Shown: positions 48,888-57,544 of the stretch, piece by piece
Layout of the letters: every line of letters starts with the position of its first letter
Position numbering within the stretch: position 1 is the first letter of the stretch
Origin: Mycobacterium sp. 852002-51961_SCH5331710
Lineage (GTDB): Bacteria; Actinomycetota; Actinomycetes; Mycobacteriales; Mycobacteriaceae
Assembly: GCF_001665535.1 (NCBI RefSeq)
Contig: NZ_LZSQ01000117.1
Location: 62,001-126,000 of the forward strand
DNA: 64,000 nucleotides
Direction of reading: 5' to 3'
Made by a program: the position numbers and the translations under genes
Notes under the pieces: model-generated
The model's database searches: none
Seen by the model: the letters and a program-made list of their open reading frames with translations, nothing else
What the model was told of the DNA's origin: nothing

Positions 48888-49328
48888 ATGACCGACCAGG
48901 CTTCCGAACTGAAAACCGACGTCGACAACATCCGGGCGGTGGAGACGTTCCTGTACGCGCTGCAGGACGAGGACTTCGACACCGCCGACGGATTACTCGC
49001 CGACAACGTGGAATGGCAGAACGTCGGCTACCCCACGATCCGCGGCCGCAAGCGCATCATGAGCATCTTCCGGCGGGGTCAGGGCCGGGCGCGCTTCGAG
49101 GTGAAGATCCACCGCGTCGCCGCCGACGGCAACTCCGTGCTCACCGAACGCACCGATGCGCTGATCTTCGGGCCGGTACGCCTGCAGTTCTGGGTGTGCG
49201 GGACGTTCGAGGTGCACGCCGGCCGAATCACGTTGTGGCGCGACTACTTCGACACCCTCGACTTCGTCAAGGCGACGGTGCGCGGGCTGGTCGCGACGGT
49301 GGTTCCGTCGCTGCGGCCGACCATGTAG
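48888..49328 (+). CDS. Limonene-1,2-epoxide hydrolase-like protein (EphG type)
   Basis: Protein of 146 residues of the NTF2-like epoxide-hydrolase family. VETFLYALQDEDFDTADGLLADNVEWQNVGYPTIRG is the family's N-terminal half. The Asp-Arg-Asp type active site is suggested by GRKRI, ERTDAL and WRDYF. In M. tuberculosis the orthologue EphG hydrolyses lipid or sterol epoxides; the exact substrate here is not known. Divergent from the glycosyltransferase by 42 bp. Confidence 0.87.
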   Translation: MTDQASELKTDVDNIRAVETFLYALQDEDFDTADGLLADNVEWQNVGYPTIRGRKRIMSIFRRGQGRARFEVKIHRVAADGNSVLTERTDALIFGPVRLQFWVCGTFEVHAGRITLWRDYFDTLDFVKATVRGLVATVVPSLRPTM

Positions 49329-49333
49329 GAGGG

Positions 49334-50164
49334 TTATGCCCCGCGGACGTGGCCCAGTTCGTTGAACGCCTGGGCCCAGCCGACGAGGCGGTCGGTGGCG
49401 TTCGACAGCTCGTCGCGGTAACGCTGCTGCCACATCGGGGACGTGGACGTCGGGCCGGTGTTCGCGGCCGACACCAATTGCGCTGCGGCATTGACCATTT
49501 CGCCGTACTGATGCGCGCCGTGGTCGAGCTGTGCGGTGAACGCCCGGATGGTGGGGGTCAGGTGGGCGCGTGACTGCGGCGTCGCACGGATCGCCCGCTC
49601 CATCGACACCACTTCGTTCGCGGTGGCGGCCATGGTCGCCGCCGTCTGGTTCGCCGCGGCGGTCAGCTCGCGGAGTTCGTCGGCGGGCAGCATCCGACCG
49701 CGCTCCATCACCCCCAGCAGCGAGAACAACCCGCGTTCGGAGGACGCCAGCGCCGCCATCGACTGACGTGCGGCAGAACCCCGCGGTGGGAGCCGGCGGG
49801 TGGCACGCGACCGCGGCGGGGGCAACGGCTCGCGTCGCAGCCAGCGATACCGCAGGAACGACAGCGTCGCCAGGAAGGCCGCGCCGACGGCGATCGGTGA
49901 CGGGATGAGCAGTGCCCACGCCGGAACGTCCCACGCGGCCACCAGCCCGGTGACGCCGATCCAGAACATGGACGACATTGTGAAGAACACCGTGAGCCGC
50001 AGCGCCCACCGCCGCTTACGGAGAAGCTTCGCGCGCGGGTCGGCGGCGGCGTTCAGCTTGTCGGCCAGCACATCGGACCACTCGGCGGCCGTGTCGATCC
50101 CGTTCTGAAGGCCTCGCTGCATCAGCGAGCGCCACGGCTCGGGCCGACTCGTCTGCGCACTCAC
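49334..50164 (-). CDS. pspM: Phage-shock-protein membrane partner PspM
   Basis: Integral membrane protein of 276 residues, third gene of the clgR-pspA-pspM operon, starting at GTG 50164, 14 bp after pspA. Two helices at residues ~52-95 (LRLTVFFTMSSMFWIGVTGLV and WALLIPSPIAVGAAFLATL), then a basic proline-rich linker and a helical cytoplasmic domain. In M. tuberculosis PspM and PspN link PspA to the membrane stress response; no PspN gene follows here. Confidence 0.85.
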   Translation of the reverse strand: MSAQTSRPEPWRSLMQRGLQNGIDTAAEWSDVLADKLNAAADPRAKLLRKRRWALRLTVFFTMSSMFWIGVTGLVAAWDVPAWALLIPSPIAVGAAFLATLSFLRYRWLRREPLPPPRSRATRRLPPRGSAARQSMAALASSERGLFSLLGVMERGRMLPADELRELTAAANQTAATMAATANEVVSMERAIRATPQSRAHLTPTIRAFTAQLDHGAHQYGEMVNAAAQLVSAANTGPTSTSPMWQQRYRDELSNATDRLVGWAQAFNELGHVRGA

Positions 50165-50178
50165 GGGTTCCTCTTCGG

Positions 50179-50994
50179 CTATTGCGACAGCGGGTTTTCC
50201 GGCGTCGCCTGCTGCGGGTTGGCCGCCGGGGCCGCGGGCTGCGCCGCGGCGTTACCACCGGCAGGCAGCTGCTCACCGCGCATCGAGGCGCGGATCTGCT
50301 CCAGCCGCGAATGCCCGGCCATCTGCACGCTCGCCTGCTGGACCTCCATCATCCGGCCCTGCACCGAGTTCTGCGCCAGCTCGGCCTCGCCCATCGCGTT
50401 GGCATAGCGGCGCTCGATCTTCTGACGCACCTCGTCGAGGCTGGGCGTGGTGCCCGGGGCCGCCAACTCGCTCATTGAGCGCAGCGACGAGCTGACCTGC
50501 TCCTGCATCTTGGCCTGTTCGAGCTGAGAGAGCAGCTTGGTGCGCTCGGCGATCTTCTGCTGCAGCATCATCGCGTTCTGCTCGACGGCCTTCTTGGCCT
50601 GGCCGGCCGCCTGCAGCGCCTGGTCGTGCAGCCCCTTGAGGTCCTCGACGCTCTGCTCGGCGGTCACCAGCTGCGCGGCGAACGCCTCGGCGGCGTTGTT
50701 GTACTCGGTGGCCTTGGCCGCGTCGCCGGCGGCCGTCGCCTGGTCGGCGAGGGTGAGCGCCTGGCGGACGTTGACCTGGAGCTTCTCGATGTCGGCCAGC
50801 TGCCGGTTGAGCCGCATCTCCAGCTGACGCTGGTTGCCGATCACCTGGGCCGCCTGCTGGGTCAGCGCCTGATGCTGGCGCTGGGCTTCCTCGATGGCCT
50901 GCTGGATCTGCACCTTCGGGTCGGCGTATTCGTCCACCTTGGAGCTGAACAGCGCCATGAGGTACTTCCACGCCTTGACGAACGGATTGGCCAT
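50179..50994 (-). CDS. pspA: Phage shock protein A / Vipp1-IM30 family
   Basis: Coiled-coil membrane-stabilising protein of 271 residues starting at ATG 50994. Long helices (VDEYADPKVQIQQAIEEAQRQHQALTQ cut across residues ~17-43) and the ESCRT-III-like coiled-coil extend to about residue 220. The C-terminal tail is Ala/Pro/Gln-rich and disordered (the mycobacterial 35-kDa antigen type). Under ClgR control from the upstream gene; responds to envelope damage. Confidence 0.94.
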   Translation of the reverse strand: MANPFVKAWKYLMALFSSKVDEYADPKVQIQQAIEEAQRQHQALTQQAAQVIGNQRQLEMRLNRQLADIEKLQVNVRQALTLADQATAAGDAAKATEYNNAAEAFAAQLVTAEQSVEDLKGLHDQALQAAGQAKKAVEQNAMMLQQKIAERTKLLSQLEQAKMQEQVSSSLRSMSELAAPGTTPSLDEVRQKIERRYANAMGEAELAQNSVQGRMMEVQQASVQMAGHSRLEQIRASMRGEQLPAGGNAAAQPAAPAANPQQATPENPLSQ

Positions 50995-51119
50995 GTCAGT
51001 TCACTCCGCCTTCGTGTCGTTGTCTCGGACTCGCCGGCCCGGCTTACCGTGCTGCCCAATCTATCGGGTCAGCGCGTATCACCACAGTCACTCGGGTCGC
51101 GCGTCAGCGCACGAGTGCG

Positions 51120-51440
51120 TCAGGCGACCGCCATCGACACGACCTGCGGGATGACCACCTTGGTGGTGGCGTCGATATTGGCGGCTCCGGCGAAGGCGGC
51201 ACGCTCCTCGCGGTCCATTTCCTGACCGGCGTCGAAGAGCACCTGCGAGAGCGGGACGTCGAGCGCTCCGCAGATCGCGTTGAGCAGTTCGCTCGAGGCT
51301 TCCTTGCGGCCCCGTTCGACCTCGGAGAGATAGCCCAGGCTGACTCGCGCGGTGTCGGACACCTCGCGCAAGGTGCGTCCCTGGTCGACGCGGGCACGAC
51401 GCAGCACGTCGCCGATCACCTCGCGCAGCAATGCCGTCAT
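51120..51440 (-). CDS. clgR: Clp gene regulator ClgR
   Basis: XRE-type transcriptional activator of Clp protease, Psp and stress genes. The 106 residues start at ATG 51440 (MTALLREVIGDVLRRAR); a longer start exists without support. Helix-turn-helix at GRTLREVSDTARVSLGYLSEVERGRKEAS. The C-terminus ends in Ala-rich VVSMAVA, resembling the Val-Ala type tails through which ClgR is itself degraded by Clp protease. Heads the clgR-pspA-pspM operon. Confidence 0.93.
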   Translation of the reverse strand: MTALLREVIGDVLRRARVDQGRTLREVSDTARVSLGYLSEVERGRKEASSELLNAICGALDVPLSQVLFDAGQEMDREERAAFAGAANIDATTKVVIPQVVSMAVA

Positions 51441-51522
51441 CGTGCTCTCCCTTCGGAGTCGTTTTCTGGGATCCATTAGGGCAACGCTGAGAGCGGGCCG
51501 GTTGGTTCCCGGATGGCGCAGA

Positions 51523-52011
51523 TCACTGTCCGGCGACGATGGAGCGCAGGCGCGCGACGGCTTCGCCGACCGCCGCGAGCCGGATGTCCCATCGCGAACC
51601 GGCTAGTCGCAGTTCCACGACGTCGGTCTGAACCGGTCCGGCGATGCCGAGGAAGACGGTCCCGACGGCGTGCCCGCCGTGTGGTTCGGGTCCGGCGACG
51701 CCGGTCAGGCCCACACCCCAGGTCGCCTCGCAGCGCTGCTGGGCGCCGACGGCCAGGGCCCGCGCGGTCGGCGCCGCGACCGGGCCCACCTCGTCGAGCA
51801 CTTCGCGGGCCACCCCCGCCAGCGAGACCTTGGTGTCCTCGACGTAGGTGACCAGGCCGCCGCGCAGCACGACACTGGCGCCGGGCACGCCCGCGAGCGT
51901 CGCCGCCAGCAGGCCCGCGGTCAGCGACTCGGCCGTGGCGACCGTCTGCCCGCGCACCGTGAGGTCGGCGATCAGCGCGCGGGCGTCGTCACTGACGAGC
52001 GGGTCGTCCAC
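51523..52011 (-). CDS. CinA-family (nicotinamide-nucleotide amidohydrolase-like) protein
   Basis: Protein of 162 residues with only the CinA C-terminal domain: ATAESLTAGLLAATLAGVPGAS and VGLTGVAGPEPHGGHAVGTVFLG. Enzymes of this type deamidate NMN in pyridine nucleotide recycling. Its GTG 52011 lies inside the 3' end of pgsA (23-nt overlap), giving a coupled pair. No N-terminal COG1058 domain, which is normal for the short form. Confidence 0.88.
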   Translation of the reverse strand: MDDPLVSDDARALIADLTVRGQTVATAESLTAGLLAATLAGVPGASVVLRGGLVTYVEDTKVSLAGVAREVLDEVGPVAAPTARALAVGAQQRCEATWGVGLTGVAGPEPHGGHAVGTVFLGIAGPVQTDVVELRLAGSRWDIRLAAVGEAVARLRSIVAGQ

Positions 52012-52585
52012 GGGAGTCCCTGATCGCGGACACGACGTAATCGATGCCGGTGAGCACGGTGAGGATCACCGCGGCCCACATGATGACCCAGGCAACCGCC
52101 AGCCATGCACCGGACAGCGGGAGCACGAACAGGCCGATCGCCACCCCCTGCACGAGCGTCTTGAGCTTGCCGCCGCGGCTTGCCGGGATCACGCCGTGGC
52201 GCAACACGGCGAACCGCAGCCCGGTGATGCCGATCTCGCGGATGAGGATCACCACCGTGATCCACCACGGCAGGTCGCCCAGCATCGAAAGCCCGATCAG
52301 TGCCGCGCCGATGAGCGCCTTGTCGGCGATGGGGTCGGCGAGTGTGCCGAACTCGGTCACCATGCCGTAGTTGCGGGCCAACGCCCCGTCGAACCGGTCG
52401 GTGATCACCGCGACGGTAAACACCACGAATGCGGCTATCCGCCAGAACGTTTCATGCCCGTCGCCGACGAACAGGAAGGCGAGGAAAACCGGAACCAACG
52501 CCATCCGCACGCCGGTGAGCACATTTGCGATGTTCGCTACACGGGCGCGCGGGACCAGCGGATCGATATGGGGTTGGCCCGACAC
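51989..52585 (-). CDS. pgsA: CDP-alcohol phosphatidyltransferase (phosphatidylglycerophosphate synthase type)
   Basis: Membrane enzyme making phosphatidylglycerophosphate or a related anionic phospholipid from CDP-diacylglycerol. The CDP-alcohol signature D-G-x2-A-R-x8-G-x3-D-x3-D is visible as DRFDGALARNYGMVTEFGTLADPIADK, in a multi-helix protein. I place the start at GTG 52585 (198 residues) because a -10-like TATTCT ends 6 nt upstream, fitting a leaderless mRNA. GTG 52624 is the alternative (211 residues); its extra residues (NRYSVAVS) resemble the M. tuberculosis annotation. Confidence 0.88.
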   Translation of the reverse strand: MSGQPHIDPLVPRARVANIANVLTGVRMALVPVFLAFLFVGDGHETFWRIAAFVVFTVAVITDRFDGALARNYGMVTEFGTLADPIADKALIGAALIGLSMLGDLPWWITVVILIREIGITGLRFAVLRHGVIPASRGGKLKTLVQGVAIGLFVLPLSGAWLAVAWVIMWAAVILTVLTGIDYVVSAIRDSRGRPARQ

Positions 52586-52591
52586 CGCAAC

Positions 52592-52618
52592 AGAATATCG
52601 GTTGCTCGAACCGATACT
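52592..52618. promoter_or_regulatory. Divergent leaderless-type promoters of pgsA and argA
   Basis: Minus strand: TATTCT at 52592-52597, 6 nt before GTG 52585. Plus strand: GATACT at 52613-52618, 8 nt before GTG 52627. Both spacings would put the transcription start at or next to the GTG, and neither gene shows a Shine-Dalgarno, which suggests leaderless mRNAs. -35 elements are not clear. Confidence 0.5.
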
Positions 52619-52626
52619 CTCCACGT

Positions 52627-53136
52627 GTGAGCGCAGAATCCGGCGAGGTCGTCGTGCGGCGTGCGCGAACCTCGGATGTTCCCGCCATCAAATCCTTGGT
52701 CGACATCTATTCCGGCAAGATCTTGCTGGAGAAGAATCTCGTGACGCTCTACGAGTCGGTGCAGGAGTTCTGGGTCGCCGAGTACAACAGCGAACTGATC
52801 GGCTGCGGCGCGCTGCACGTGCTGTGGTCGGACCTCGGTGAGGTTCGCACCGTCGCGGTGCATCCGAAGGTCAGGGGCCAGGGCGTCGGGCATGCGATCG
52901 TCGACAAACTGCTCGACGTCGCGCGCGAACTGCGCCTCGAGCGGATCTTCGTGCTCACCTTCGAGATCGAGTTCTTCAGCAGGCACGGGTTTCGGGAGAT
53001 CGACGGAACACCCGTCACCGCCGAGGTCTACGAGGAGATGTGCCGCTCGTACGACACCGGCGTCGCCGAGTTCCTCGACCTGTCCTACGTCAAGCCGAAC
53101 ATCCTCGGCAACACCCGAATGCTGTTGACCCTCTAG
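52627..53136 (+). CDS. argA: Amino-acid N-acetyltransferase (N-acetylglutamate synthase, short GNAT type)
   Basis: First step of arginine synthesis, acetylating glutamate. GNAT protein of 169 residues starting at GTG 52627, probably leaderless. The acetyl-CoA loop is TVAVHPKVRGQGVGHAIVDKLL, followed by the motif B region RIFVLTFEIEFFSRHGF. This is the short single-domain mycobacterial type without the kinase-like half. Confidence 0.9.
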   Translation: MSAESGEVVVRRARTSDVPAIKSLVDIYSGKILLEKNLVTLYESVQEFWVAEYNSELIGCGALHVLWSDLGEVRTVAVHPKVRGQGVGHAIVDKLLDVARELRLERIFVLTFEIEFFSRHGFREIDGTPVTAEVYEEMCRSYDTGVAEFLDLSYVKPNILGNTRMLLTL

Positions 53137-53137
53137 C

Positions 53138-53186
53138 GATCTGTGCACCTCTTGTTGCGCTGAGCGCTCCTAGATGTGCACAGATC
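53138..53186. terminator. Long inverted repeat between argA and ftsK
   Basis: Perfect 11-bp arms GATCTGTGCAC (53138-53148) and GTGCACAGATC (53176-53186) flank 27 nt that contain a second hairpin (GCGCT...AGCGC). It lies between convergent stops and overlaps the last bases of ftsK. A bidirectional terminator, or a copy of an intergenic repeat family. Confidence 0.6.
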
Positions 53187-55644
53187 ACTCGTCGTCGTCG
53201 CTGCCGGAGTCCGATCCGCGGATCGACGCCAGCGTCGCCGCCAATTCGTCGGGCTTGACCAGAACCTCGCGCGCCTTGGAACCTTCGCTGGGCCCGACGA
53301 TGTTGCGGGTCTCCATCAGGTCCATCAACCGGCCCGCCTTGGCGAAGCCGACGCGCAGCTTGCGCTGCAACATCGACGTCGACCCGAACTGGCTCGACAC
53401 CACCAGCTCGACCGCCTGAAGGAAAACGTCCATGTCGTCGCCGATATCCGGGTCGACGTCGGTGCGCTCGCTGTTGGTCTTGGCGTTGGTGACACCCTCG
53501 GTGTACTCCGGTTCGGCCTGCGCCTTGGTCGCCTCCACCACGGCGTGGATCTCGTCGTCGGTGATGAACGCGCCCTGCAGGCGGATCGGCTTGTTCGCGC
53601 CCATCGGCAGGAAAAGCCCGTCACCCATACCGATCAGCTTCTCGGCACCCTGCTGGTCGAGGATCACGCGGCTGTCGGTCAACGACGACGTGGCGAACGC
53701 CAACCGCGACGGTACGTTCGTCTTGATCAGGCCGGTGACGACGTCGACCGAGGGCCGCTGCGTGGCCAGCACCAGGTGAATGCCTGCCGCGCGCGCCTTC
53801 TGGGTGATGCGCACGATCGCGTCCTCGACGTCGCGTGGGGCGGTCATCATCAGGTCGGCCAACTCGTCGACGATCGCGACGATGTACGGGTAGGGCTTGT
53901 ACTCGCGCTGGCTGCCCAGCGGCGCGGTGATCTCGCCCGAGCGCACCTTCTTGTTGAAGTCGTCGATGTGGCGCACCCGCGAGGCCTGCATGTCCTGGTA
54001 GCGCTGTTCCATCTCCTCCACCAGCCACGCCAGCGCGGCGGCCGCCTTCTTCGGCTGGGTGATGATCGGCGTGATCAGGTGCGGAATGCCCTCGTACGGC
54101 GTCAGTTCCACCATCTTCGGGTCGATCAGGATCATCCTGACCTCCTCCGGGGTGGCCCGCACCAGCAGAGACACCAGCATCGAGTTCACGAAGCTCGACT
54201 TGCCCGAACCGGTCGAGCCGGCGACGAGCAGGTGCGGCATCTTGGCGAGGTTCGCCGAGATGTATTCGCCCTCAATGTCTTTACCCAGACCGATGACCAG
54301 CGGGTGGTGGTCGCCGCGGGTGGCCGGGTCGGTCAGCACGTCGGCCAGGCGCACCATCTCGCGGTCCACGTTGGGCACCTCGATGCCGACGGCGGACTTG
54401 CCGGGTATGGGCGCCAACATGCGGACGCTTTCCGTCGCCACCGCATAGGCGATATTGCGTTGCAGCGCAGTGATCTTCTCGACCTTGACGCCCGGTCCGA
54501 GTTCGACCTCGTAGCGGGTGACTGTCGGCCCGCGGGTGCAACCGGTCACCGATGCGTTGACCTTGAACTGGTCGAGCACCTCGGTGATGGCCTCGATCAT
54601 CCGGTCGTTGCCCGCGCTGCGGCGCTTGGGAGGATCGCCCGCGATCAGCAGATCGAGCGGCGGCAGCGAATACGGCCCGTCGACGACGCGGTCCAGCGTC
54701 ATCGTCGGCTGTTTCGGTTTCTTCTTGCGGCTCTTCGCGGTCGGTTCGGGAATCGTCGGCGCTTCGTCGGAGAGCGGATAGTTCTCCATGGGGGTGCCCG
54801 ACGGCCACGCCTGTTCGGCGTCGTCGCCGTAGGCCTTCGGGTCGTCGTAGTAGCCGTCGGAGAAGTCGTCGGACTCGGAGATGACGGCGGTGTCCTCGTC
54901 GTCGTAGTCGTCGTAGTCGTATTCGTCGTAACCCCGCGCGGAGAACATGGCCCGCACCGTCGACGGCACTTCGCGAATCGTGGTGCCGGTCACCAGCAAT
55001 ACGCCGAACAACACACCGATGAACAACAGCGGCGCGGCGATCCACGCGGTGAGCCCGTCGGACAGCGGGCCGCCGATCGCGAAACCGAAGAAGCCCGCGG
55101 CATGCTGGCGCGCGGTGGGATCCTGCGGCGAACCGGCCCACAGATGCCACAGTCCGAGCGCGGGTAACGCGATCATCGCCGTGCCGAGGATCAGCCGCGG
55201 CCTGGCGTCCGGATCGGGCTCGGTGCGCATGAGCGTGATGCCGACGGCGGCCAGCGCGATCGGGACGAGCACGACGGCGGCGCCGATCAGCATCCGAAGG
55301 AACGTGTCGAGCCAGTCACCCACCGGGCCGGCGGCGCCGAACCATGAACTCGCCGCGACGATCACCGCCAGGCCCAGCAGCGCGAGGGCGATGCCGTCGC
55401 GCCGGTGACCCGGTTCCAGATCGCGGGCCCGACCGACGGAACGTGCGGTGGTACCGGCGCCCTTGGCCAGCATCAGCCAGCCCGCCCGCATTCCGCGACC
55501 GACCGAGGCGCCCGCCGACGAAATGGGTGACGAGGTCCGCCGCGGTGCCGGCTTACGCCGCGGCGCCGCCCGGCCACCGGAGCGCGCACCCTGTTTTGAC
55601 CTGGTCGAACGGGTTCCAGAGCGCGCGGCGGTCTTACTAGGCAT
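53185..55644 (-). CDS. ftsK: DNA translocase FtsK
   Basis: Septal DNA pump of 819 residues starting at ATG 55644. After a basic N-terminus four membrane helices occupy residues ~85-230, an acidic Asp/Tyr linker follows (EYDYDDYDDEDTAVI), then the RecA-like motor with Walker A LLVAGSTGSGKSSFVNSM and the Walker B region VAIVDELADLMM. The C-terminal winged-helix gamma domain is present (AVELVVSSQFGSTSMLQRKLRVGFAKAGRLMD). The short linker is usual for mycobacteria. It works with XerCD at dif. Confidence 0.95.
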   Translation of the reverse strand: MPSKTAARSGTRSTRSKQGARSGGRAAPRRKPAPRRTSSPISSAGASVGRGMRAGWLMLAKGAGTTARSVGRARDLEPGHRRDGIALALLGLAVIVAASSWFGAAGPVGDWLDTFLRMLIGAAVVLVPIALAAVGITLMRTEPDPDARPRLILGTAMIALPALGLWHLWAGSPQDPTARQHAAGFFGFAIGGPLSDGLTAWIAAPLLFIGVLFGVLLVTGTTIREVPSTVRAMFSARGYDEYDYDDYDDEDTAVISESDDFSDGYYDDPKAYGDDAEQAWPSGTPMENYPLSDEAPTIPEPTAKSRKKKPKQPTMTLDRVVDGPYSLPPLDLLIAGDPPKRRSAGNDRMIEAITEVLDQFKVNASVTGCTRGPTVTRYEVELGPGVKVEKITALQRNIAYAVATESVRMLAPIPGKSAVGIEVPNVDREMVRLADVLTDPATRGDHHPLVIGLGKDIEGEYISANLAKMPHLLVAGSTGSGKSSFVNSMLVSLLVRATPEEVRMILIDPKMVELTPYEGIPHLITPIITQPKKAAAALAWLVEEMEQRYQDMQASRVRHIDDFNKKVRSGEITAPLGSQREYKPYPYIVAIVDELADLMMTAPRDVEDAIVRITQKARAAGIHLVLATQRPSVDVVTGLIKTNVPSRLAFATSSLTDSRVILDQQGAEKLIGMGDGLFLPMGANKPIRLQGAFITDDEIHAVVEATKAQAEPEYTEGVTNAKTNSERTDVDPDIGDDMDVFLQAVELVVSSQFGSTSMLQRKLRVGFAKAGRLMDLMETRNIVGPSEGSKAREVLVKPDELAATLASIRGSDSGSDDDE

Positions 55645-55742
55645 GCCTGTAAGCCTAGTCGCTCCAGCCCCAGATTCACCATCTGCCACACGGGTAACAG
55701 ATCCGTATCGATTGATGCCCTTTTGCGACTTACCGTGCGGAA

Positions 55743-56195
55743 ATGACCGAAACCAAGACGTCGGCGGCCCTGCCGACCGCCACCAAAGTGCTCTGTGCCG
55801 CCTATGGCGCCATCGCGGTCGTCGCGCTGATCGCCACCTGGAGCCAGAACCTTGCCTATCTCGACCGCGGGGCGGACTTCCTGCGCGTGTTCTCAGAAGA
55901 CACCAAAGTCAACCCGGCGTCGCGGTCGATCACCGCCGACATCGCGTTGTTCGGGCTCGCCGCGATCATCTTCATGGTGTATGAGGCGCGCAAACACGGC
56001 ATCCGGTTCGTCTGGGTGTATGTCATCGCCTCGCTCCTCATCGCGATCAGCGTGACGTTTCCGTTGTTCCTCTTGGCGCGGGAGTTGCGCATCCACCGCA
56101 CCGAGGTCCCGCGGATCGGCGCAGCGAACGCGGTCGGTCTCGTCCTCGTCGCGGTGTTCGCCGTGGCATTCACGATCTGGATAGACGTGGTCTGA
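55743..56195 (+). CDS. DUF2834 membrane protein
   Basis: Protein of 150 residues with four helices (VLCAAYGAIAVVALIATW, ADIALFGLAAIIFMVYEA, FVWVYVIASLLIAISVTF, NAVGLVLVAVFAVAFTIW), fitting the DUF2834 family. Starts at ATG 55743, divergent from ftsK. Function unknown. Confidence 0.8.
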   Translation: MTETKTSAALPTATKVLCAAYGAIAVVALIATWSQNLAYLDRGADFLRVFSEDTKVNPASRSITADIALFGLAAIIFMVYEARKHGIRFVWVYVIASLLIAISVTFPLFLLARELRIHRTEVPRIGAANAVGLVLVAVFAVAFTIWIDVV

Positions 56196-56264
56196 GGGTC
56201 GCGGGTGTCGGTGAGTAGGCTGTGCACTCGTCCAGCAAGGCACTCACCGAGGAGTCCCCCGCCG

Positions 56265-56579
56265 ATGCCCGTTGTCGTTGTCGCCACCATGACCGCCAAA
56301 CCCGAATCCGTAGACACGGTGCGGAACGCCTGCAAGAAGGCCATCGAGGCGGTCCACCAGGAGCCCGGCTGCGAGCTCTACGCGCTGCACGAGGCGAACG
56401 GCACCTTCGTGTTCGTCGAGCAGTGGGCGGACGAGGACGCCCTGAAGACGCACAGCACCGCTCCGGCCATCGGTGAGCTGTTCGGCGCCGTCGGTGAGCA
56501 CCTCGACGGTGCGCCCGACATCAAGATGCTGCAGCCGGTCGTCGCCGGAGACCCGAGCAAGGGCGCACTGCGGTCCTGA
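56265..56579 (+). CDS. Antibiotic-biosynthesis-monooxygenase (ABM) domain protein
   Basis: Dimeric alpha/beta-barrel-type protein of 104 residues starting at ATG 56265 (MPVVVVATMTAKPESVDTVR). ABM signature: PGCELYALHEANGTFVFVEQWADEDALKTHSTAPAI. Could be a small quinone or haem-type monooxygenase; no substrate evidence. Its stop overlaps the SDR start (TGATG), so the pair is co-expressed, as in M. tuberculosis. Confidence 0.87.
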   Translation: MPVVVVATMTAKPESVDTVRNACKKAIEAVHQEPGCELYALHEANGTFVFVEQWADEDALKTHSTAPAIGELFGAVGEHLDGAPDIKMLQPVVAGDPSKGALRS

Positions 56580-57391
56580 TGCCCGCGCTCGCAGGCAAAG
56601 TCGCGTTCATCACGGGCGCGGCGCGGGGCCAGGGTCGTGCCGAGGCGGTGAAACTGGCCGCCGAGGGCGCGAACATCATCGCCGTCGACCTCTGCGACCA
56701 GATCGCCTCGGTGCCCTATCCGCTGGCGACGGCCGACGACCTGGCCGAGACCGTGAAGCTGGTCGAGGACACCGGCGCGCGAATAGTGGCGCGGCAGGCC
56801 GACGTTCGCGATCAGGACGCGTTGGCGTCGGCGTTGCAGGCCGGTGTCGACGAGTTCGGCCGCCTCGACATCGTCGTCGCCAACGCCGGTATCGCGCCGA
56901 TGCAGTCAGGCGCCGACGGATGGCGCGATGTGATCGACGTGAACCTCACCGGCGTGCACCACACGGTCGAGGTGTCGAAGGAGGCGCTGCTCTCCCACGG
57001 CGAAGGCGGCTCGATCGTGCTCACCAGTTCGGTCGCGGGTCTGATCGGCGTCGGCAGCGACGACCCCGGCGCGATCGGCTACGTCGCCGCCAAACACGGC
57101 ATCGTCGGGTTGATGCGGCTGTACGCCAACCTGCTTGCCCCGCACAGCATCCGGGTCAACTCGGTGCATCCCGCCGGTGTGGACACCCCGATGATCAACA
57201 ACGAGGCCACCCGCGAGTGGCTGGGCAGCATCGCGGAGAAGACCCCGCAGGACATGGGCAACGCGCTGCCGGTGCAGGTGCTGCAGGCCGAGGACATCGC
57301 GAACGCGGTGGCGTGGTTGGTGTCCGACGCCGCACGCTACATCACCGGGGTCGCGCTTCCCGTCGACGCGGGATCGGTCAACAAGCGTTAG
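56579..57391 (+). CDS. Mycofactocin-type SDR family oxidoreductase
   Basis: Short-chain dehydrogenase of 270 residues. Cofactor motif TGAARGQGRAEA (residues ~12-24), NAG motif VVANAGIAP, catalytic Ser in LTSSVAGLIG and YVAAKHG (Tyr-x3-Lys). The insert after the second strand (VDLCDQIASVPYPLATADDL) is typical of the mycofactocin-coupled SDR subfamily, in which the bound NAD is not exchanged and mycofactocin carries electrons away. Alcohol substrate unknown. Confidence 0.88.
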   Translation: MPALAGKVAFITGAARGQGRAEAVKLAAEGANIIAVDLCDQIASVPYPLATADDLAETVKLVEDTGARIVARQADVRDQDALASALQAGVDEFGRLDIVVANAGIAPMQSGADGWRDVIDVNLTGVHHTVEVSKEALLSHGEGGSIVLTSSVAGLIGVGSDDPGAIGYVAAKHGIVGLMRLYANLLAPHSIRVNSVHPAGVDTPMINNEATREWLGSIAEKTPQDMGNALPVQVLQAEDIANAVAWLVSDAARYITGVALPVDAGSVNKR

Positions 57392-57544
57392 CCTCGCGCC
57401 GGTACTTACCTGGCGGATAGGCAATGCTTCCTCGTTCGGCGATGGATTCTGGCGGCAGAGCCATTACGGATTTGCGGTGCATTCGGCAGCCTTCCTTTCA
57501 GCGACACCTCAATATCCCCCGAGCAATGGACCGAAGGAACGACC

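Noticed and set aside
53176..55167. Open frame of 663 codons opposite ftsK
   Set aside because: Antisense to a strongly conserved gene, with His/Arg/Val-rich composition and no domain.
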